A stretch of 5,768 nucleotides of DNA from CAYQZD01 sp964421875 (GTDB lineage Bacteria > Electryoneota > Tariuqbacteria > Tariuqbacterales > Tariuqbacteraceae): positions 1-5,768 of the forward strand of contig CAYQZD010000179.1 in NCBI GenBank assembly GCA_964421875.1, in the 5' to 3' direction. The notes beneath the pieces were generated by a model. The model saw nothing but the letters and a program-made list of their open reading frames with translations, was not told the origin of the DNA and ran no database searches. Position numbers and translations under genes: made by a program. Numbering within the stretch: the stretch's first letter is position 1; every line of letters begins with the position of its first letter. Below, piece by piece: positions 5,599 to 5,768 of this stretch.

Positions 5599-5768
5599 TT
5601 ACACTTTACCGAAGTACATCGCCACGCCAATCGCTACAAAAACCAGCGCAGCGACTTTTTTGATAATATCCGGGGAGATAAATCGATGCAGCAAGATACC
5701 CAAAGTGACCGCTACGATGGAGGAGACGGTGAATCCCAATACCGCCCCCAGCAGCGCGGGGAAGGCTT
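5599..5768 (-). CDS. C-terminus of a membrane protein resembling the GDT1/UPF0016 family (partial)
   Basis: A minus-strand frame enters from the right edge and ends at TAA (5601-5599), giving 55 complete codons. The protein has a hydrophobic segment (about 1-26, LLGAVLGFTVSSIVAVTLG), a short polar loop with HRFISPDIIKK (27-37), then a second hydrophobic segment to the end (VAALVFVAIGVAMYFGKV). This pattern, small-residue-rich helix, GxLLxRFIxP loop and final helix ending soon after, resembles the C-terminal part of GDT1/TMEM165-type cation transporters (manganese or calcium). The diagnostic ExGD motifs of that family would lie outside the window, so the call rests on the tail only. Another small multi-helix transporter family is possible. 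It is co-directional with flagellin but separated by about 330 bases. Confidence 0.6.
   Translation of the reverse strand, partial: AFPALLGAVLGFTVSSIVAVTLGILLHRFISPDIIKKVAALVFVAIGVAMYFGKV

Overview
The window reads as a bacterial chromosome segment with two compositionally different parts. The left part (1-1794, plus strand) is visibly AT-rich. It carries a DarT/DarG toxin-antitoxin (anti-phage) pair, preceded by what looks like the tail of an upstream co-directional gene. The right part (1791-5768, minus strand) has more balanced, GC-richer coding sequence. It holds ordinary cell functions: a thiamine salvage operon with an MFS transporter, a flagellin gene, and the end of a membrane protein that resembles the GDT1/UPF0016 family. 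The organism is flagellated and uses sigma-28 (FliA/SigD-type) promoters, because an essentially consensus sigma-28 site precedes the flagellin gene. It also salvages thiamine through an ECF-type S component, ThiT. I cannot name the taxon; an uncultured or metagenomic lineage is possible but not shown by the sequence.

Layout: 1-90 (+), C-terminal end of an unidentified protein. 95-700 (+), darT, predicted NAD-dependent thymidine ADP-ribosyltransferase acting on single-stranded DNA. 700-1794 (+), darG, macrodomain antitoxin with a C-terminal toxin-binding region. 4162 down to 1791 (-), a tightly packed operon in the order MFS transporter, thiN (thiamine pyrophosphokinase), thiT (thiamine uptake). 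4276-4311, intrinsic terminator of flagellin transcription. 5266 down to 4370 (-), a short flagellin with two cysteines. 5323-5349, sigma-28 promoter. 5350-5598, AT-rich intergenic DNA followed by a structured, GC-richer stretch. 5768 down to 5599 (-), C-terminus of a membrane protein that runs off the window.

How the genes work together: DarT would ADP-ribosylate thymidines in DNA and block replication. DarG would reverse the mark with its macrodomain and bind the toxin directly. ThiT would capture external thiamine for an ECF transporter whose ATPase and T subunits are not in this window. ThiN would convert the imported thiamine to thiamine pyrophosphate. The flagellin gene is a separate single-gene transcription unit with its own promoter and terminator. 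The two parts meet tail to tail: the stop codons of darG and thiT both lie in the same four bases (TTAA, 1791-1794), with no terminator visible between them.

I did not find an undescribed system that I can defend. The most useful leads are the unidentified gene tail upstream of darT, the DUF4065/Panacea-like look of the DarG C-terminal half, the two flagellin cysteines, and the unexplained structured stretch at 5475-5598.
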